DNA of 64,000 bases from Candidatus Methanoperedens sp. (GTDB lineage: Archaea > Halobacteriota > Methanosarcinia > Methanosarcinales > Methanoperedenaceae), in NCBI GenBank assembly GCA_026552975.1, contig JAPMTR010000063.1:1-64000 (forward strand), written 5' to 3'. The position numbers and the translations under genes are program-made. A model generated the notes under the pieces. The model was not told where the DNA came from. It did no database searches and worked only from the letters and a program-made list of their open reading frames with translations. Positions 25,661 through 34,564 of the stretch are shown piece by piece; within the stretch, counting starts at the first letter, position 1; each line of letters starts with the position of its first letter.

Positions 25661-26497
25661 ATGAAAGTTGAATTTCCAACAGAATTGAAAAAACTTGAGA
25701 CTGAGTTAAAACTCCGTGGCTTTTCAAGACAGACATCAAAGATGTATCTTTTCTATAATCGCAAGTTCCTAGAATTTATTAAGAAAGATCCCAAAGAGAT
25801 AACGGATGATGACATAAAAGAGTTCCTTGCATCCAAGATTTCAGATGATTCGCTATCAAATTCCTCGGTCGCGCTTATAAAAGCAGCACTGAAATTTTTC
25901 TACACAGAAATGCTTGGGAAAAACATGTCCATGATAAAAACGCCAAAAGCATCAAAAAAGCTCCCTGTGGTACTGACACATAAAGAGATTAAAGATCTTA
26001 TCAATAATACTGAAAACATAAAGCACAGGCTCTTAATTGAACTTCTCTATTCCACCGGACTTCGGCTTTCAGAATGCATCAACCTGCAATATTCTGACCT
26101 TGATCTGAATGACGGCACAGGTTGGGTACGTCTTGGAAAAGGTGCAAAAGACAGGATATTTATTGTCTCTGAAATATTCAAGAAAGACCTTCTAGACTAC
26201 ATTGTAAAAACAAATACAGATGGAAAAGGTTATGTTTTTTCGATAAAAGGTAGGAAAATGTCATCAAGCGGTATCCAGCGTGCGATAAAAATCTCCGCCC
26301 AGCGCGCTGGCATCGACAAACCTGTACACGTACACACGCTGCGTCATTCTTTCGCAACGCATCTTCTTGAGAACGGCGTGGATATAAGGAAAATCCAGAA
26401 GCTTCTGGGACACTCCAATTTGCAGACCACTCAGATATATACGCAGGTTTCAAACGAGGAGATTAAAAAGATCAAAAGCCCACTGGATATGCTGTAA
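25661..26497 (+). CDS. XerA-like tyrosine recombinase
   Basis: The 278 aa protein is an integrase of the Xer type. It has an N-terminal SAM-like core-binding domain (residues 5-95) and a catalytic domain with Arg in STGLRLSECINL, the beta-hairpin Lys in LGKGAKDR, the HTLRHSFATHLL box, LLGHSNLQTTQIY with the second His and the Tyr nucleophile. Its length fits chromosome-dimer resolving XerA or a small mobile-element integrase. The 3'-terminal 39 bp recur 1.4 kb downstream beyond a DUF4143 ATPase, so this locus has taken part in recombination. Confidence 0.93.
   Translation: MKVEFPTELKKLETELKLRGFSRQTSKMYLFYNRKFLEFIKKDPKEITDDDIKEFLASKISDDSLSNSSVALIKAALKFFYTEMLGKNMSMIKTPKASKKLPVVLTHKEIKDLINNTENIKHRLLIELLYSTGLRLSECINLQYSDLDLNDGTGWVRLGKGAKDRIFIVSEIFKKDLLDYIVKTNTDGKGYVFSIKGRKMSSSGIQRAIKISAQRAGIDKPVHVHTLRHSFATHLLENGVDIRKIQKLLGHSNLQTTQIYTQVSNEEIKKIKSPLDML
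26459..26497 (+). repeat. Recombinase 3'-end repeat, left copy
   Basis: The last 13 codons of the recombinase gene (from a GAG at 26459 to the TAA) are repeated at 27888-27926 with 33 of 39 bases identical, and the reading frame and stop codon are kept. The pair brackets the tandem-repeat array and the DUF4143 ATPase gene. Confidence 0.8.
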
Positions 26498-26561
26498 TGC
26501 TTTAATTGGACTTGTATATCCATTCACCCCGCATTTTTCAATAAATTATGATCACATTTTA

Positions 26562-26671
26562 TTTTTAGTATAACTTTTATTAAACTATATATTATTTTTA
26601 GTATAACTTTTATTAAACTATATATTATTTTTAGTATAACTTTTATTAAACTATAATTTATTTTTAGTAAA
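26562..26671. repeat. 33-bp AT-rich tandem repeat (3.3 copies)
   Basis: Units starting with TTTTTAGTATAACTTTTAT begin at 26562, 26595, 26628 and, truncated after about 10 matching bases, 26661. The period is exactly 33 bp, and the three full copies are nearly identical. The array is about 90% A+T and occupies the region between the recombinase and the ATPase start at 26703. It has no spacer variation, so it is not CRISPR. An iteron-like binding site, a promoter array or a recombination site is possible. Confidence 0.85.
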
Positions 26672-26702
26672 TATTATATACTTAAGATACCAATTACTCA
26701 CT

Positions 26703-27875
26703 ATGTATGTTGAAAGAGAGATCAATGAACATTTTAAGAAAGTTGCTAATATTTATAATATAATAGCTGTTGTAGGGGCGCGACAGGCAGGAAAGACGAC
26801 ATTTCTTAAAGAGAAAGCTAAGGAGTTCAACTCTTCATATTTATTTTTTGATGATCCGGATGTGAGGGGACTATTTAATGATGATATTAAAAAATTTGAA
26901 ATACAATATCTTGAAAACCATAATGTGACCGTGCTTGATGAAGTTCAGTATTGCAAAGATGCCGGTATCAAGCTGAAATATCTCGCAGATAAAGGCAAGA
27001 AGATATGGATCACATCATCTTCCGAGATCATTTTGGGGACTGAAATACTATCATATCTTGTAGGTAGGGTTTCTATCATCCGGCTTTACCCTTTTTCTCT
27101 CAGGGAATTTCTCCTTGCAAAGGGCCAGAAGGAAGTGACACATAGCATTCTTGAAAGAAGTATCTGGGAGCACATCACATATGGCGGTTATCCCAGAGTT
27201 GTTATGAATAATGATACTGAGATCAAAAAGATAATTCTTAAAGATCTGTATGATACTATGGTCTTAAAGGATGTGGCAATGACTTTTTCCATTGAAGATA
27301 TTAGAACTCTTGAAGTTTTGATAAAATACCTCTCTGTGAATGTCGGGGGTATTGTTTCTTATGAAAATATTTCAAGAGATATAAAGATCTCATTCCAGAC
27401 TCTAAAAAAATATCTGGATGCGCTTGAGAAAAGTTATGTAATTATAAGGTTATCACCATTTTATACAAATAAAACCAAAGAGATAACAAAGCAGCCCAAA
27501 ATATATTTTGTGGATACAGGATTGAGAAATGTTATCGCTAAATCTTTTCCCCCAGAAATGAATGGTTTGCTATTTGAGAATTACATTCTTCTTGAATTGA
27601 TCAAAATGGGTTTTTCTCCAAAATACTGGAGAACAAAATCTAAAACTGAAGTGGATTTTCTGATCGAAAAAGAGAACATCACAATTCCTATTGAGGTGAA
27701 AATAAATGCAGAGGTAGGAAATGTCAAAAGGAGCATGCGTTCTTTCATTGATTATTATAGACCTGATAAAGCAATTGTTGTGGCTTATAAATGCAAAAAA
27801 GGTGAAATGAATATTGAAGGATGCACTGTTATTTTTACAGATGTTCAAGGAATGAGGGACATTTTACTTCTATGA
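26703..27875 (+). CDS. AAA ATPase with DUF4143 domain
   Basis: The 390 aa protein has Walker A VVGARQAGKTT near residue 25, Walker B VTVLDEVQY near 80 and a sensor region (IWITSSSE). A winged-helix-like middle (VGGIVSYENISRDIKISFQTLKKYLDAL) follows. The DUF4143 end contains KTEVDFLIEKENITIPIEVK, a PD-(D/E)XK-nuclease-like E...D...ExK arrangement. Such proteins are abundant in archaea, move readily and have no settled role. The coding region is AT-rich, preceded by a 33-bp repeat array and followed by a duplicate of the recombinase end, suggesting acquisition as a cassette. Confidence 0.92.
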   Translation: MYVEREINEHFKKVANIYNIIAVVGARQAGKTTFLKEKAKEFNSSYLFFDDPDVRGLFNDDIKKFEIQYLENHNVTVLDEVQYCKDAGIKLKYLADKGKKIWITSSSEIILGTEILSYLVGRVSIIRLYPFSLREFLLAKGQKEVTHSILERSIWEHITYGGYPRVVMNNDTEIKKIILKDLYDTMVLKDVAMTFSIEDIRTLEVLIKYLSVNVGGIVSYENISRDIKISFQTLKKYLDALEKSYVIIRLSPFYTNKTKEITKQPKIYFVDTGLRNVIAKSFPPEMNGLLFENYILLELIKMGFSPKYWRTKSKTEVDFLIEKENITIPIEVKINAEVGNVKRSMRSFIDYYRPDKAIVVAYKCKKGEMNIEGCTVIFTDVQGMRDILLL

Positions 27876-27887
27876 AGATATATAGGA

Positions 27888-27926
27888 GAAATAAAAAAGA
27901 TCAAGAGCCGGCTGGATATGCTTTAA
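27888..27926 (+). pseudogene. Recombinase 3'-end fragment (right copy of repeat)
   Basis: This stretch translates to EIKKIKSRLDMLstop, versus EIKKIKSPLDMLstop in the intact recombinase gene ending at 26497. It is a 3' relic of a second, slightly diverged recombinase gene or a duplicated attachment region. It starts 13 nt after the ATPase stop codon. The rest up to the GTPase gene (27927-28117) holds no gene, only a TATA-like sequence near 28028. Confidence 0.75.
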
Positions 27927-28117
27927 TTTTATGAGTAAGATAGGAGCAGACATGAGATAGGATGTGATTTTGTTAGGAGTGATATAAACATTTTTTATCT
28001 GCTCATACTTATGATAATCATAAAGGTATATAAGGATTTATCTATCTAAAATTAACATAATGATGAAAACCCCACCATACCACTCCTTATTTCCTATCAT
28101 GCATATTAGGACATAGA

Positions 28118-28891
28118 ATGACAAGCTACAAAGTAATGGTAAAGGATGTAATTAAACAGGCAGATGTCCTTCTTGAGATCATAGATGCACGATTTCCGGA
28201 AGAGACAAGAAACCACGAGGTTGAGCGTGATGTGGCGCGTTCAAAAAAGCCTCTGATAATAGTTATTAACAAATGTGATCTCGTATCAAGGGAAATACTT
28301 GAAGAAACAAAATCACGACTGTCAAAGATCGCTCCCACTGTATTTGTGTCAAGCAGGGATGGATTCGGAAAAACAATGTTAAGGCATATGATACTTATAA
28401 ACGCCGGCATAAAAGGACGTGATATCCTGGTGGGAACTCTTGGATATCCAAATACAGGAAAATCCTCGGTTGTCAATGCCGTATCCGGGAGGCACTCGGC
28501 CCCCACCTCGCCAATATCCGGTCATACAAAGGGAGTACAAATTGTGAAGGCAGGATCGCGTATAAGGTTTATCGATACTCCGGGAGTGATACCCTTTGGC
28601 GAGAACGACCAGTATTTGCAGGGCATTCTGGGGGTGAAAAGTGCATCACATCTGGAGGACCCCATTGGCGTTGCATTGAAAATAATTGAGAAAATGTGCA
28701 AGGAAAACAAAACTGCCCTTGAATCCTTCTATAAAGTAACAATTGAGGGGTCTGACCCCAATGATGCGCTTTTACTCATTGGGCGACAGTGCAACTTCCT
28801 CCAGAAGAAAGGTGAAATTGATGAATCACGCACTGCCATGAAGATCATCGACGACTGGCAAAAAGGGGCCATTATGAATGAATCACCTTGA
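28118..28891 (+). CDS. Circularly permuted YlqF/RbgA-type GTPase
   Basis: The 257 aa protein has GTPase motifs in permuted order: G4 INKCDL near residue 50, then G5-like VSSRDG, then G1 GYPNTGKSSV (near 110), the switch region and G3 DTPGV near 150. Such proteins assist large-subunit ribosome assembly in bacteria, eukaryotes and archaea. The N-terminal VLLEIIDARFPEETRN is the usual lead-in of the family. The 3' end overlaps the convergent YwbE-like gene by 20 nt. Confidence 0.92.
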   Translation: MTSYKVMVKDVIKQADVLLEIIDARFPEETRNHEVERDVARSKKPLIIVINKCDLVSREILEETKSRLSKIAPTVFVSSRDGFGKTMLRHMILINAGIKGRDILVGTLGYPNTGKSSVVNAVSGRHSAPTSPISGHTKGVQIVKAGSRIRFIDTPGVIPFGENDQYLQGILGVKSASHLEDPIGVALKIIEKMCKENKTALESFYKVTIEGSDPNDALLLIGRQCNFLQKKGEIDESRTAMKIIDDWQKGAIMNESP

Positions 28892-29075
28892 CACGTCCAA
28901 CTTTGCCATCCATCAATTCAACTTTTATTCCGTTAGGATGAAATGATGAATTGGTAAGGATCCTTTTCACAATACCTCGTGTAATTTTTCCACTCCTTTG
29001 ATCCTGTTTCAAAACGATCCCCACACTTATTCCTGGTTTGATATTTTCGCGGTTGGTACCTTTTTCCATAGTCAA
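28872..29075 (-). CDS. YwbE-family small protein (DUF2196)
   Basis: The 67 aa protein matches the YwbE family: RENIKPGISVGIVLKQDQRSG, TRGIVKRILTNSS, HPNGIKVELMDGKVGRV, a small beta-barrel-like fold of KOW/SH3 appearance. Its function is not established; the fold suggests RNA or ribosome binding. It overlaps the end of the GTPase gene on the other strand, and the IS607 element begins just beyond its start. Two in-frame ATGs (29075, 29069) could initiate. Confidence 0.9.
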   Translation of the reverse strand: MTMEKGTNRENIKPGISVGIVLKQDQRSGKITRGIVKRILTNSSFHPNGIKVELMDGKVGRVKVIHS

Positions 29076-29128
29076 ATATTAATTCCTGGTTAGGCTATGA
29101 AAACCATTAACAGTATCCAAGTTTCCAT

Positions 29129-30388
29129 TCATAAGGTATCACTCCTTATTGGGTGTAGCCCTACACCCTCTATTCCTTTTGCAAATGCATCAGGAATTGC
29201 TTTTCTGATTATGTTGTAAGCACCATTGACATCTGAATTCATGACCGTTCCATTTGCTGACCTGAAAAGACCTCTTGAGAACCTTACACCTTTGTATTTC
29301 TCTTGATGGCAGATAGGTTCTGAATCAAGGAAAGAACATTTTGAAGTATGGGATTCCTGTTGAAGTTTAACCGTTATGCCTTCCGCTTCTGCTTTGTATT
29401 GAAGCATTTCGATTAACTTGTAATGAGGAATTTGCACGAAATTCTGATTATTCCTCTTTCCCATATTGGCTTCTTGTTTCCAATTATCATTTTTACCAAT
29501 TACTATCGTCCCAATGTTATTTTCAAGGCAATAGTTAATGGTATATCTGGAAATCTTATGCATTGTATCCTTGATCTTATAATTTCGCTTTGAATTCAGT
29601 TGGGACATTCTTGTTCCAAACTTAATCCCCTGCTTATCATAAATGGATTGCAGTAGTGCTTTTTCTTTATTATAGAACTGATTCATTGATTTTAAAATAC
29701 CGCCTTTAATAATAATTGGTATTTCACCAATATTATTTGCAATAGTTACGACATTTCTTAATCCAAGATCAATGCCTATAATTCTGTTTGAATTAACTCT
29801 TTTTGAATACCAGCGTTTGTTTATTTCACCTTCTTCCGATAATGTTTCATAAACTATTTCACAAATGTAACCTATGCCTTTTGGTATTACCCGGACTTCG
29901 CATAGCTTCGTATTGTCTGGAAGTCTTGTTTTGATTTTCAATGGTAATTTCTTTGTGAATGTAAGGTAATGGTCTTTTATTGAAACCTGTTGATTTGTGA
30001 AGATGAGAATTGCTTCTCCATCTTTCGGTTTGTATTGTGGGGGCTTTGGTTCGCCCAAGAACCTATCTGGATTGTTGGAATATTCCTTTAACGCATTCCA
30101 GTATGATTTCCATGATCTATCAAGGACTTTAAGCAATTGTTGTGCTGATTGTGCATTTAATCCTTTGAAATTCTCAGAGGTTTTCATTGTTCCTGCAAGA
30201 ACATTGTACCCCGGTATTTTTTCTTTTGGTTCTTCTGGATGATGTTTGTTATGGAAATACGCCTGTCGCATTGGGTATAATGATTCATTCCACAAATTCT
30301 TCGCTAAATGGCATAGAACACTAAGTTCGTCCGTACCGTCTATTTGGATTTGCTCCGTTCTAATCAATTGCATCTGTGGAAACCTCAA
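29129..30388 (-). CDS. tnpB: TnpB RNA-guided endonuclease of the IS607 element
   Basis: The 419 aa protein has an N-terminal helical/OrfB domain and the RuvC-like nuclease: IGIDLGLRNVVTIANN (first Asp), TIVIGKNDNWKQE in the position of the Glu-containing strand, and SANGTVMNSDVNGAYNI (third Asp in the DVNGAYN motif). The zinc-finger region is the reduced form typical of this branch (SKCSFLDSEPICHQEKYKGVRFSRGLFR). All three acidic positions appear intact, so it may be active. TnpB cuts DNA beside a short target motif with an omega RNA made from the element's end, favouring element retention. Confidence 0.93.
   Translation of the reverse strand: MRFPQMQLIRTEQIQIDGTDELSVLCHLAKNLWNESLYPMRQAYFHNKHHPEEPKEKIPGYNVLAGTMKTSENFKGLNAQSAQQLLKVLDRSWKSYWNALKEYSNNPDRFLGEPKPPQYKPKDGEAILIFTNQQVSIKDHYLTFTKKLPLKIKTRLPDNTKLCEVRVIPKGIGYICEIVYETLSEEGEINKRWYSKRVNSNRIIGIDLGLRNVVTIANNIGEIPIIIKGGILKSMNQFYNKEKALLQSIYDKQGIKFGTRMSQLNSKRNYKIKDTMHKISRYTINYCLENNIGTIVIGKNDNWKQEANMGKRNNQNFVQIPHYKLIEMLQYKAEAEGITVKLQQESHTSKCSFLDSEPICHQEKYKGVRFSRGLFRSANGTVMNSDVNGAYNIIRKAIPDAFAKGIEGVGLHPIRSDTL
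29151..29168 (-). ncRNA. Hairpin at the IS607 tnpB 3' end, omega-RNA candidate
   Basis: GGGTGTAG and CTACACCC form a perfect 8-bp stem with a 2-base turn inside the last codons of tnpB. TnpB guide RNAs overlap the tnpB 3' end and use such hairpins as scaffold, with the guide sequence running past the element end. Here that would read towards 29080-29120. The structure is seen; the RNA is inferred. Confidence 0.45.
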
Positions 30389-30956
30389 TGTGTTTGTTGT
30401 TCTTCCGTTTGCTATAAAGTTTCATTGAATAACAATGAAGCAAAGACACTATTTCCTCAAATATTTCTTCGGAATCAAGTTTAGCGTTTCCAATTTCTGA
30501 AACAACTACTATCTCTGTCCCGTATTGTTTGAATAAATATGAAAACAACTCAAATCCAATACGGCTTAATCGGTCTTTATAGGCAATTATTACTTTTTCA
30601 ACTTTATGATTAATGATCTCATCCAGCATCACAAAGAAGTCTTTTCTCTTATCAAATGAAATGCCAGAGGCTACATCTGAATAAATAGCATTCAATTGAT
30701 TTCCGTTACTAAAACACCATGATTTTAAGAAGTCTATTTGATTTTCGAGGTCTTTTTTTTGCTTTGAAGTGCTTACTCTTGCGTAAATTATAACCTTGCG
30801 TTTGATGTCTTTATTCAATATTTTATAAACATCCTCTTCATTGTAATTGTAATATTTATTTGGTTGAACTTCAATTCTTATTGTTCCGTTTGAAACGTAA
30901 CGTGTAAGAGTATTCCTTGAAATTCTTAGTAAATTCAATACTTCTTTGGCTTTCAT
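30360..30956 (-). CDS. tnpA: IS607 serine recombinase (transposase TnpA)
   Basis: The 198 aa protein has an N-terminal MerR-like helix-turn-helix (KAKEVLNLLRISRNTLTRYVSNG). A serine-resolvase catalytic domain follows: IIYARVSTSKQKKDLENQ holds the catalytic Ser, and VIIAYKDRLSRIGFELF holds the conserved YKDRLSR. DNA-binding first and catalysis second is the hallmark order of IS607 TnpA. Its 3' end overlaps tnpB by 29 nt, giving translational coupling. The length is normal, so it seems intact. Confidence 0.95.
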   Translation of the reverse strand: MKAKEVLNLLRISRNTLTRYVSNGTIRIEVQPNKYYNYNEEDVYKILNKDIKRKVIIYARVSTSKQKKDLENQIDFLKSWCFSNGNQLNAIYSDVASGISFDKRKDFFVMLDEIINHKVEKVIIAYKDRLSRIGFELFSYLFKQYGTEIVVVSEIGNAKLDSEEIFEEIVSLLHCYSMKLYSKRKNNKHIEVSTDAID

Positions 30957-31034
30957 GTTGGTTATGATATTATATGGTGATACTAATGCATATAGTTACC
31001 AGAATAACGGACTATATGAATATGCTCAATATAC

Positions 31035-33692
31035 TCACCACTTAGGGTCATTGGGAACAATATTGAATTTGATCTCGTTGCTGCCTGACGCTTTTATGCG
31101 AAGCTCTCCACTTTTTGCATACGGGTACAACCACCAGAAGTAACCTGTATCAGGGGGGTTGAGGCCAACATGTGGTTTGAGAGGATTAAGCACAACGGGA
31201 ATGACCAGGGAAGAGCCGGGAGCAACGCATGGGAGTGAGACATATCTGTGCTCAAAGACACGGTAAGATCCACCAGCTTTAAGGTCAAGCGTTTCGATAT
31301 CCTTTGCCAGGTAGGACGGATGATATGGTTTGTAACCCGGGAAATCACCAGACATCGTGGCGTACGCATCAACCGAAACGCCTCCCCCATTGCACTCCCC
31401 GGGCTGGTCGTTCTTGCTTCGAATCACGTTCAAAGTCACAACTGGCATCTGGGGGCCATCAGGCTGGACAGGCACACCTTCAGGCAGCCAATTAAATATA
31501 CCGGCGTATGATTTCTGGGTCTCAGTCAGCCCTTTTTTAATACCCTTCTTGATCTCTTCTTTGGGATCAAAACCTGCCACTTTGGCTGCATCAAGCGCTT
31601 CTTGCGGGACTGGTGAGTTCGCTATGGCCTGTTCGGCAAGATAGTCAAGCCCCTGGTCTTCCAGTTCAGCAAAATTTGGGAGACTGGGCGGTACTCCCAT
31701 CGAGGTAAGTGCAACATCCATCCCTGTGCTCAGGACAGATTCAAGACAGCTTTTCTTACATACTTCAGAAACACCTGGTATCGCACCCAGCCCATCTGCG
31801 ACAAAACCAACGGCAGTATTTTTAGCAGAATCGTAAGCTTTTGATACCCAGTTAATTGCGTCCTGGAAGAAATCAGCAATGTCAGTGATACAGGCTGAAG
31901 GGTCGCTCCAACCGCATCCTTTAGGTGGATCGGGCTGGCAAATTATATCGCCCTTAAAGTATTTATGATTCAATAAACTTGAAGCTGAATAACCGTTCGT
32001 CTCTGGAGAAATATGGGACGGATCCCCAGGAGCATTGTAGTGTTTTGGTGCCCATTGACCTGTGCTGTCTTCAGTAACAATGAAACAGCTCTCGCTTTTC
32101 TTTGGCCGAAGGAGGCCGTGATAGGAGAGGACTTCGACATCCCATTTGGCGTCTGGCTTTCCAGGCACGGGGGCAGGAAGTTTAAAGTCAGTACCGCCAG
32201 TGTTTATCTGGGATGACCATGATATCTTTACTGAATTAGAGGGATTTCCGGCGGGTTTTCCATTCTTGTCCAGGAGCACGATGCGGAAATAAAACGTAGT
32301 AGGAAGTAACACATTACCTTTTGATTGTACATAGTTTCCCAGAGATGTCCTGGTTGATCCTAACGGAATTACTTCGATAATTTTGGTCATTTCACCGGAC
32401 TTAGCCCCGCCACTTAACAGGTTCCCTGCATACTGCACGGTCGTCTTTGCACCATTGCCAATGCTCTTGAAAAATGCCTGGATTGAATCAATTCCTTTCT
32501 GGGTAAAGCTTTTCTTGACCTGGGGTTGCGGCGGTAAAAGATCTGATATGTCCACTGTGAACGTGCATGTAGCGCAGGTCTGGTCTATATCCCATGTCGT
32601 AATAAGACCTTGCGGTGACATGGGATCATTGTTGATATCTGTTGGCATGGGGAAGTAAGAAGCCTGCAATTTTAATGCCTGTACTCCTTTTAATTCTGTT
32701 TCAACTTTAAAAGGAACTTTTTTGGCATTGGCATATCCTTCGATCGTGATCTCCTTCATCCAGTTTAGCATTTCACCATTTGCTATAGTTGAGGGATTTG
32801 TCCATAGCTGGGTCTTTCCTGCCCTGACAGCGTTGATATTTAGCTTCCTGCCCGGCAGCCAGTAAGCCTGAGATGTATCGCTCAATGTACATCCTGGATC
32901 TTGCGAGATGACAAGAACTTTATAAACTGTTTCGCCCTGTATCTTGGATACGTCCATGGCAAATGACCCGGTTTGTCCTGGAACCTGAACTGCAGGAACC
33001 GTGAATGAAGACGAGCCAGGCTTTGCATTGACGGGATCGAATCGTGCCTGAACTTTTCCGGTAGAGGGGCTGCAACCGATTATGCTGATAGTTACCTGAT
33101 CGGATGTCATGACCGATCTTGAAGGAACGGAAGGAGAAGGAGCGGGAGATGATGAAGGTACAATTGTGGGACTTGCCGTCCTTGAAGGTATTGCAGTTGT
33201 AATTACTCGAGGTTCAGATGTTGCTGCTGGTATGGGAGTAGCCACAGGTGAAGGGGCAGGAGTTACGGAACGAGTGGGAATAAGGGTTGGCGCATTAAAG
33301 GTGAAAATTGAACTGGCCTCCAGGCTGATCTGAGATCTTCCTGATGGACAGGATGCACTGGAAGTTACGGTCACCCTGATACTCTGGCCAGCATCACCGC
33401 GGAGAGTAAAGCTGCCACTTAAAATCCCTGACCTGTCGATCGTGGCAGTGCCTGCTATACCTGTGCCACTTACGATCGCATCCCCGGCTGGGGCAAGGCC
33501 GGAATCGCACAACCAGCCTCTGCCGTTGAGGGTTCCACTTACGGACGGCGAATCACCCATGGAGGGATCAAGTATCAGATCGGCTGCCTGAACATTCGCA
33601 ACAAGAACGAGTATGATCAGGAAAAACTCTGAAATATGCGAAATATGCCTTTTTGCTGTTCCATATCTATCCTGTGCCACACGAATGGTCAT
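31035..33692 (-). CDS. Large secreted protein of unknown function
   Basis: The 885 aa protein has a signal sequence (residues 17-37, ending near VQAADL) and then a beta-rich domain. A Pro/Thr/Ser-rich stalk of about 60 residues follows (around 135-195; TPAPSPVATPIPAAT). Several more beta-rich domains come next, including one beginning ISIIGCSPSTGKVQARF. There is a Cys-rich middle (CQPDPPKGCGWSDPSACI; CKKSC) and a helical stretch near 640-720. The C-terminal domain ends in beta strands with no membrane anchor or sorting motif. I do not recognise the family. It shares strand and neighbourhood with a lipoprotein and a multicopper oxidase, so a surface role is likely. Confidence 0.75.
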   Translation of the reverse strand: MTIRVAQDRYGTAKRHISHISEFFLIILVLVANVQAADLILDPSMGDSPSVSGTLNGRGWLCDSGLAPAGDAIVSGTGIAGTATIDRSGILSGSFTLRGDAGQSIRVTVTSSASCPSGRSQISLEASSIFTFNAPTLIPTRSVTPAPSPVATPIPAATSEPRVITTAIPSRTASPTIVPSSSPAPSPSVPSRSVMTSDQVTISIIGCSPSTGKVQARFDPVNAKPGSSSFTVPAVQVPGQTGSFAMDVSKIQGETVYKVLVISQDPGCTLSDTSQAYWLPGRKLNINAVRAGKTQLWTNPSTIANGEMLNWMKEITIEGYANAKKVPFKVETELKGVQALKLQASYFPMPTDINNDPMSPQGLITTWDIDQTCATCTFTVDISDLLPPQPQVKKSFTQKGIDSIQAFFKSIGNGAKTTVQYAGNLLSGGAKSGEMTKIIEVIPLGSTRTSLGNYVQSKGNVLLPTTFYFRIVLLDKNGKPAGNPSNSVKISWSSQINTGGTDFKLPAPVPGKPDAKWDVEVLSYHGLLRPKKSESCFIVTEDSTGQWAPKHYNAPGDPSHISPETNGYSASSLLNHKYFKGDIICQPDPPKGCGWSDPSACITDIADFFQDAINWVSKAYDSAKNTAVGFVADGLGAIPGVSEVCKKSCLESVLSTGMDVALTSMGVPPSLPNFAELEDQGLDYLAEQAIANSPVPQEALDAAKVAGFDPKEEIKKGIKKGLTETQKSYAGIFNWLPEGVPVQPDGPQMPVVTLNVIRSKNDQPGECNGGGVSVDAYATMSGDFPGYKPYHPSYLAKDIETLDLKAGGSYRVFEHRYVSLPCVAPGSSLVIPVVLNPLKPHVGLNPPDTGYFWWLYPYAKSGELRIKASGSNEIKFNIVPNDPKW

Positions 33693-33771
33693 GCCACGTT
33701 ATTCTCCTGATTTATCTACAACTCCCTAGCCAGGTTTATTGTCAGGAAATTTCTTTGCTATGGGATCTCTA

Positions 33772-34473
33772 TCACTTTACAACTACATTATCCCCATACA
33801 GATTTATATACGGCCATCCTTTTCCAAGACTTATTGATATCTCAGACGGCTGGCTGAAGTTCCCGGTCCTCACATATACGATCTTTCCGCTCTGTCCTCC
33901 AGACCGGCTATAGAATAATCGCAGGTCTTTGACATCATTTCCTGAATAAGTAATAACCTGGTAGGTAAATGGATTATTCAGATCTACGACCGTATTATTG
34001 CTCATAGATATTGTGAAATCACCCAGGAACAGAGATTCATTATCCAGGCTTCCGGGATTACCTTCATCCTGCGTCATTTTAATTTCTCCACCTGTCCCGT
34101 TTATCTTGAGGGCTTTGCCATATTCAGTATTTACGATCATGGTCTTAAGATCACCTGTTATCGTGGGATTTTCAAACATCTTAAGGGGATTTCCATCTCC
34201 ATCTAGCATCAACGGGACGGCAAGATCGATCTTTTGACCTGATGAAATATATATTGAAGCTGAGGATGAGGAATTGGATGGGCCAAAGGTATGGATTTTG
34301 TTTTTCGCCTCTTCAAGATAATTATTTAATGTGATCGGAGTTTGAGTTTGGGCGGTGGCAGTGGGTGTTGGTTGGGCTGTTCCCTGCGGTGTTGGATTTA
34401 CACAGCCCGATATAATTAATAAAGACACAGCTAGAACAAGAACTATTAAATTACTATAATTTTTATTGATCAT
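33772..34473 (-). CDS. Lipoprotein of unknown function
   Basis: The 233 aa protein has a signal sequence with lipobox LIISGC (Cys near residue 23) and a Thr/Pro/Gln-rich linker (TPQGTAQPTPTATAQTQTP). It ends in a soluble beta-rich domain resembling nothing I can name; it contains DKT-like strands, several N-glycosylation sequons and no Cys. It is exported and probably lipid anchored. It lies 79 nt upstream of the large secreted-protein gene and 91 nt downstream of the multicopper oxidase gene, all on one strand. Confidence 0.75.
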   Translation of the reverse strand: MINKNYSNLIVLVLAVSLLIISGCVNPTPQGTAQPTPTATAQTQTPITLNNYLEEAKNKIHTFGPSNSSSSASIYISSGQKIDLAVPLMLDGDGNPLKMFENPTITGDLKTMIVNTEYGKALKINGTGGEIKMTQDEGNPGSLDNESLFLGDFTISMSNNTVVDLNNPFTYQVITYSGNDVKDLRLFYSRSGGQSGKIVYVRTGNFSQPSEISISLGKGWPYINLYGDNVVVK

Positions 34474-34564
34474 TTTGAATCACCAATATTAAGAGCCATT
34501 TTGATATAAAAAAATATGGGCTGCTACTGCAGCCCTTACTTACGATCTATACAGATCTAAGAGT

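Larger units (their letters stand above)
29129..30956 (-). mobile_element. IS607-family insertion sequence (tnpA plus tnpB)
   Basis: A serine-recombinase tnpA and a full-length tnpB lie in the usual IS607 order with a 29-bp overlap, both on the minus strand. The exact ends were not determined because IS607 elements lack terminal inverted repeats and long target duplications; plausible limits are about 29080 and 31000. A hairpin lies at the tnpB 3' end. The element sits between the YwbE-like gene and a large secreted-protein gene and disrupts neither. Confidence 0.88.

Noticed and set aside
26562-26671. Short regular repeats that might be a CRISPR array
   Set aside because: The units are directly tandem with no unique spacers, and no cas gene is near; it is a simple 33-bp tandem array.
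28872-28891. Overlap of GTPase and YwbE-like genes as a calling error
   Set aside because: Both proteins match their families to the ends; a 20-nt convergent overlap is acceptable.
30360-30388. tnpA/tnpB overlap as a frameshift or damage
   Set aside because: The 29-nt overlap is the usual translational coupling in IS607 elements, and both proteins are complete.
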